Below, piece by piece: positions 62,119-64,000 of a stretch of DNA of 64,000 nucleotides. The DNA is taken from contig JAKZAN010000071.1 of the NCBI GenBank assembly GCA_023053545.1, positions 62,001-126,000 of the forward strand, written 5' to 3'. The notes beneath the pieces were generated by a model. It saw nothing but the letters and a program-made list of their open reading frames with translations. It was not told the origin of the DNA and did not search any database. This DNA comes from Lepidurus packardi. Taxonomy: Eukaryota > Arthropoda > Branchiopoda > Notostraca > Triopsidae. The number at the start of each line of letters is the position of its first letter. Within the stretch, counting starts at the first letter, position 1. The translations under genes and the position numbers were made by a program.

Positions 62119-62835
62119 TTAATCATTCCAGTTAATATGCGCTGTCATTGATGCTCCAACTGCGCCAGAAACGGCGCCGTACAAAAAACCTGCAAGCCCG
62201 CCTACAGGGCCAGAAACAAATAGAGCAGATAAGCCCCACGTAACCATTCCTATTCCAGCACCACAACCATCTGCGCGAACCCAACCTGGCAGTTTATCTT
62301 TACTTGAAGATCCTGCTTTTGCGTAAGCGTATTTAGATCCTAAACCAGAGCCTCCCATTTCTTTTGGATACCAAAAATTGGCAGAAGCTTTCGACGTTTC
62401 CAAAAGAACCATAATAGTATCCCAATCATTTTTTGACAAATTCTTATTTACATCTGTCTTTATCAAATCTAGCTTTTTATTTAGTTCACTAATATTTGTT
62501 GACTCATTTATTGCATCTTCGATTTGATTAAAATATTCTGTAGCTTTAATGTTTATAAAACTATTTAATATTTCTCTTTTCATTTGATTGTAACTTTGAC
62601 TTGTAAAATAATCAAATATTTTAGCTTGTTCATCTTTTGTAATATTAGGAATTTTTACAGCTAAGAAAGCCTCCTTTGGTTCTAACTCCTTACTCATCGC
62701 ATTATTTACAGACTGTAGGAGATAGTCATTGTGTAATTTTGCAAATTCTAAAGGATTCACTCTACCAGTTCCTTGTGAAAAACTTGTATTTGCAAACATA
62801 ACTGTAGCAATTAAGCCAAAAATAATTTTTTTCAT
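62119..62835 (-). CDS. Secreted protein with a glycine-zipper C terminus
   Basis: 238 residues. Signal peptide 1-20 (IIFGLIATVMFANTSFS) and a mostly helical mature part. The last 40 residues (from GCGAGIGMVTWGLSALFV onward) are rich in Gly, Ala and Ser with GxxxG spacing, a pattern of membrane-inserting helices, preceded by WVRADG. Unrecognised as a family. The base composition is AT-rich compared with the core (15 G+C in the 60 bases at 62461-62520). R2 with its -7 box lies 90 bp upstream. A membrane-active secreted factor is my inference. Confidence 0.65.
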   Translation of the reverse strand: MKKIIFGLIATVMFANTSFSQGTGRVNPLEFAKLHNDYLLQSVNNAMSKELEPKEAFLAVKIPNITKDEQAKIFDYFTSQSYNQMKREILNSFINIKATEYFNQIEDAINESTNISELNKKLDLIKTDVNKNLSKNDWDTIMVLLETSKASANFWYPKEMGGSGLGSKYAYAKAGSSSKDKLPGWVRADGCGAGIGMVTWGLSALFVSGPVGGLAGFLYGAVSGAVGASMTAHINWND

Positions 62836-62906
62836 AATATATAAATTTTAAGGTTTTAAATCTGAAACCAGTTCAAATTTGTCTAGTTGTTGATAACAAA
62901 TAATTC

Positions 62907-62982
62907 TCGAGTAATTTGTTAGGTCAAAACTAAGCCAATCTTAAAACCTGATTTTACACTAAAAGTGTAAAAAATGTTAAAG
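62907..62982. repeat. 77-bp repeat, copy R2
   Basis: Partner of R1 (61697-61773), with the palindrome at 62952-62972 and TAGTTTTG on the minus strand at 62925-62932. Here it precedes the secreted glycine-zipper gene (start 62835), as a promoter/operator module would. Confidence 0.75.
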
Positions 62983-63013
62983 CGTGGCAAAACTCAAATT
63001 TTTTCACTCGCAA

Positions 63014-63043
63014 AAAAACGACAGTTTTGCGACTGTCGTTTTT
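63014..63043. terminator. Perfect bidirectional terminator
   Basis: Perfect 12-bp stem aaaaacgacagt (63014-63025)/actgtcgttttt (63032-63043) with a six-base loop. Ends the leftward genes from the right and lies beside R2. Confidence 0.85.
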
Positions 63044-63103
63044 ATAGTGCGAATCATGTTTACTATTGCGCTAAGCGAAAAAAAAATTTGCTTCAAGCAG
63101 CAT

Positions 63104-63346
63104 TTATACTTGGTTCCAATAAAATGAAAATATTACCGCGGATAAAGACACAAAAAATAGTAATATCCAAAGTTTTTGCTTTGGTAGCGCTTTACTTTTG
63201 TATAGCTGAAAGAAATGATTTGTCGCAAAAACCAAAATTGGAATCAGCAGTAAAAATTTTACTGTAATGCTTAATTTAAGCAAGTTTGTCATAACAAGAT
63301 AAAGTCCCAGTAATAAGAAAAGGACCATGTTGGATTGTTTTTTCAT
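63104..63346 (-). CDS. Small hydrophobic membrane protein
   Basis: 80 residues from the ATG at 63346 (MKKQSNMVLFLLLGLYLVM); a longer frame overlaps the upstream gene. Two to three predicted transmembrane helices (about 7-20, 28-45, 58-77). No family recognised. Third small membrane gene in the cluster. Confidence 0.5.
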   Translation of the reverse strand: MKKQSNMVLFLLLGLYLVMTNLLKLSITVKFLLLIPILVFATNHFFQLYKSKALPKQKLWILLFFVSLSAVIFSFYWNQV

Positions 63347-63386
63347 AATGAAGATATTAAAGATTTGGATATTTAGTGAAACGGCC

Positions 63387-63593
63387 TTACTGTACAACAC
63401 GCTTACTACCGGTGCCAACCAAAGAGATCAGAAAAGCAGCAATTGGCGTCAACAAATAGTACGGATTGTCAATACGATTATAATAGTAGCAAGCATAGAA
63501 TAATAAGATAAATGGGCTGGCTATATATAAGAACACCAACAATCTATTATAAATACTGGCCGTGGTGTTCACCTTAAAAAGTACGATAATCAA
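63387..63593 (-). CDS. Small two-helix membrane protein
   Basis: 68 residues, helices at about 17-37 (RLLVFLYIASPFILLFYACYY) and 44-60 (YYLLTPIAAFLISLVG). No family recognised. Spaced 40 bp from its left neighbour and 61 bp from the right one. Confidence 0.5.
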   Translation of the reverse strand: MIIVLFKVNTTASIYNRLLVFLYIASPFILLFYACYYYNRIDNPYYLLTPIAAFLISLVGTGSKRVVQ

Positions 63594-63654
63594 ATCGAGT
63601 TCGGGATATGTGAACTATTTCGCCGATCACTTGAGGAAATCAATGCCAATCAAT

Positions 63655-63879
63655 TTAGTTCTGTTCCTTTTTATTGAGCGAAAACAGATAGTAAACCGAG
63701 ATTAGCATCGAAGTCATTAAAGCCACAGCTCCAAAAACTGCATACTGCATTGGCCTCGAAAACACGATTCCGCCGTTGTTTAAATGATTTTGCATACTGT
63801 CAAAAGATCCTAAATCAAGCATCATGACGATTGCGGTACAGTTTAGCAGAATGCTGAGAACGATGACGAATTTTTTCAT
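63655..63879 (-). CDS. Small two-helix membrane protein
   Basis: 74 residues from the ATG at 63879 (MKKFVIVLSILLNCTAIVMM). Two helices (about 3-20 and 46-66) joined by a polar loop. Unrecognised. Starts 38 bp after the stop of the partial gene to its right. Confidence 0.5.
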   Translation of the reverse strand: MKKFVIVLSILLNCTAIVMMLDLGSFDSMQNHLNNGGIVFSRPMQYAVFGAVALMTSMLISVYYLFSLNKKEQN

Positions 63880-63917
63880 GTGTAAATAATTAAGTTTAAT
63901 TTTTAGGAACTGCATTA

Positions 63918-64000
63918 TTACTTCTGTCTCGAGAAATACAATATTGATCCAATCAAGGGAAAAGCAAAAACCACAAATAGCCACATGCGTTTATCGCCAT
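63918..64000 (-). CDS. C-terminal end of a PLDc_N-like small membrane protein (cut by the window)
   Basis: Only the last 26 residues lie in the window, ending in the TAA at 63918-63920. DKRMWLFVVFAFPLIGSIL is the typical second helix of PLDc_N-domain proteins, which include YxlE of the B. subtilis sigY operon. The rest lies to the right. Confidence 0.6.
   Translation of the reverse strand, partial: GDKRMWLFVVFAFPLIGSILYFSRQK

Noticed and set aside
1..64000. tRNA, rRNA, transposase, integrase or phage genes
   Set aside because: I scanned by eye for tRNA-like cloverleaf ends, transposase-like frames and integrase signatures and found none; a tRNA scan would settle the first.

Overview
The window is a piece of a Bacteroidota chromosome, almost certainly a member of the Flavobacteriaceae close to Flavobacterium. 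The evidence is the gene content: a long PurF-type amidotransferase beside a PfkB kinase, an IPExxxVDY-type protein, a PorZ-like type IX secretion protein, a THC0290_0291-type protein and a full Bat (aerotolerance) operon. Starts lack Shine-Dalgarno sequences, and promoters follow the Bacteroidota pattern TTG-N17-22-TANNTTTG. I see no rRNA, tRNA, CRISPR array, transposase or phage gene.

Layout. 1-11.9 kb: purine genes (purF-type, purN), a PfkB kinase, an XRE-like regulator and rnhA, then the rightward acpP-fabF-rnc-IPExxxVDY-pyk run, a Bax1-I/YccA membrane protein, a CYTH protein, an RlpA-like protein and a small membrane protein. 12-19.4 kb (leftward): pgi, a lipoprotein M23 peptidase, tryptophan 2,3-dioxygenase, a DUF3108 protein, HppD and HmgA; this holds parts of the Trp and Phe/Tyr breakdown routes. 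19.6-31.4 kb: an amino-acid permease, a patatin/beta-barrel protein, uvrC, a 5-formyl-THF cyclo-ligase, lspA, a DksA/TraR protein, ileS and recO. 31.4-46.5 kb: porZ, gdhA, a THC0290-type protein, a trans-sulfuration enzyme, DinB, ArsC-like and EamA proteins, yicC (with an apparent one-base frameshift)-gmk-nadD, an iron alcohol dehydrogenase, gpsA, pheS with two conserved unknowns, and a CvpA protein. 46.5-55.4 kb: one leftward eight-gene operon, moxR-DUF58-(BatD-like)-batA-batB-batC-batD-batE. 55.5-61.4 kb: a DUF4382 lipoprotein, aldo/keto reductase, SDR, an AlbA_2 protein, an orphan response regulator and a calcineurin-like phosphatase.

61.5-64 kb is different: AT-rich and accessory-looking, with only leftward genes. 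It holds a secreted protein with a glycine-zipper C terminus, a two-helix membrane protein directly after it, and a run of further very small membrane proteins cut by the window end. A 77-bp repeat and a related hairpin terminator recur around these units, so the region reads as a small array of promoter-gene-terminator cassettes, one apparently without a gene. This is the best candidate for an undescribed system here; a secreted membrane-active (bacteriocin-like) factor with immunity-like partners is my inference, not shown.

Across the core, a family of long intergenic inverted repeats (four copies, one decayed, plus one differently organised relative) sits just 3' of genes and probably acts as terminators or is a mobile palindromic repeat.
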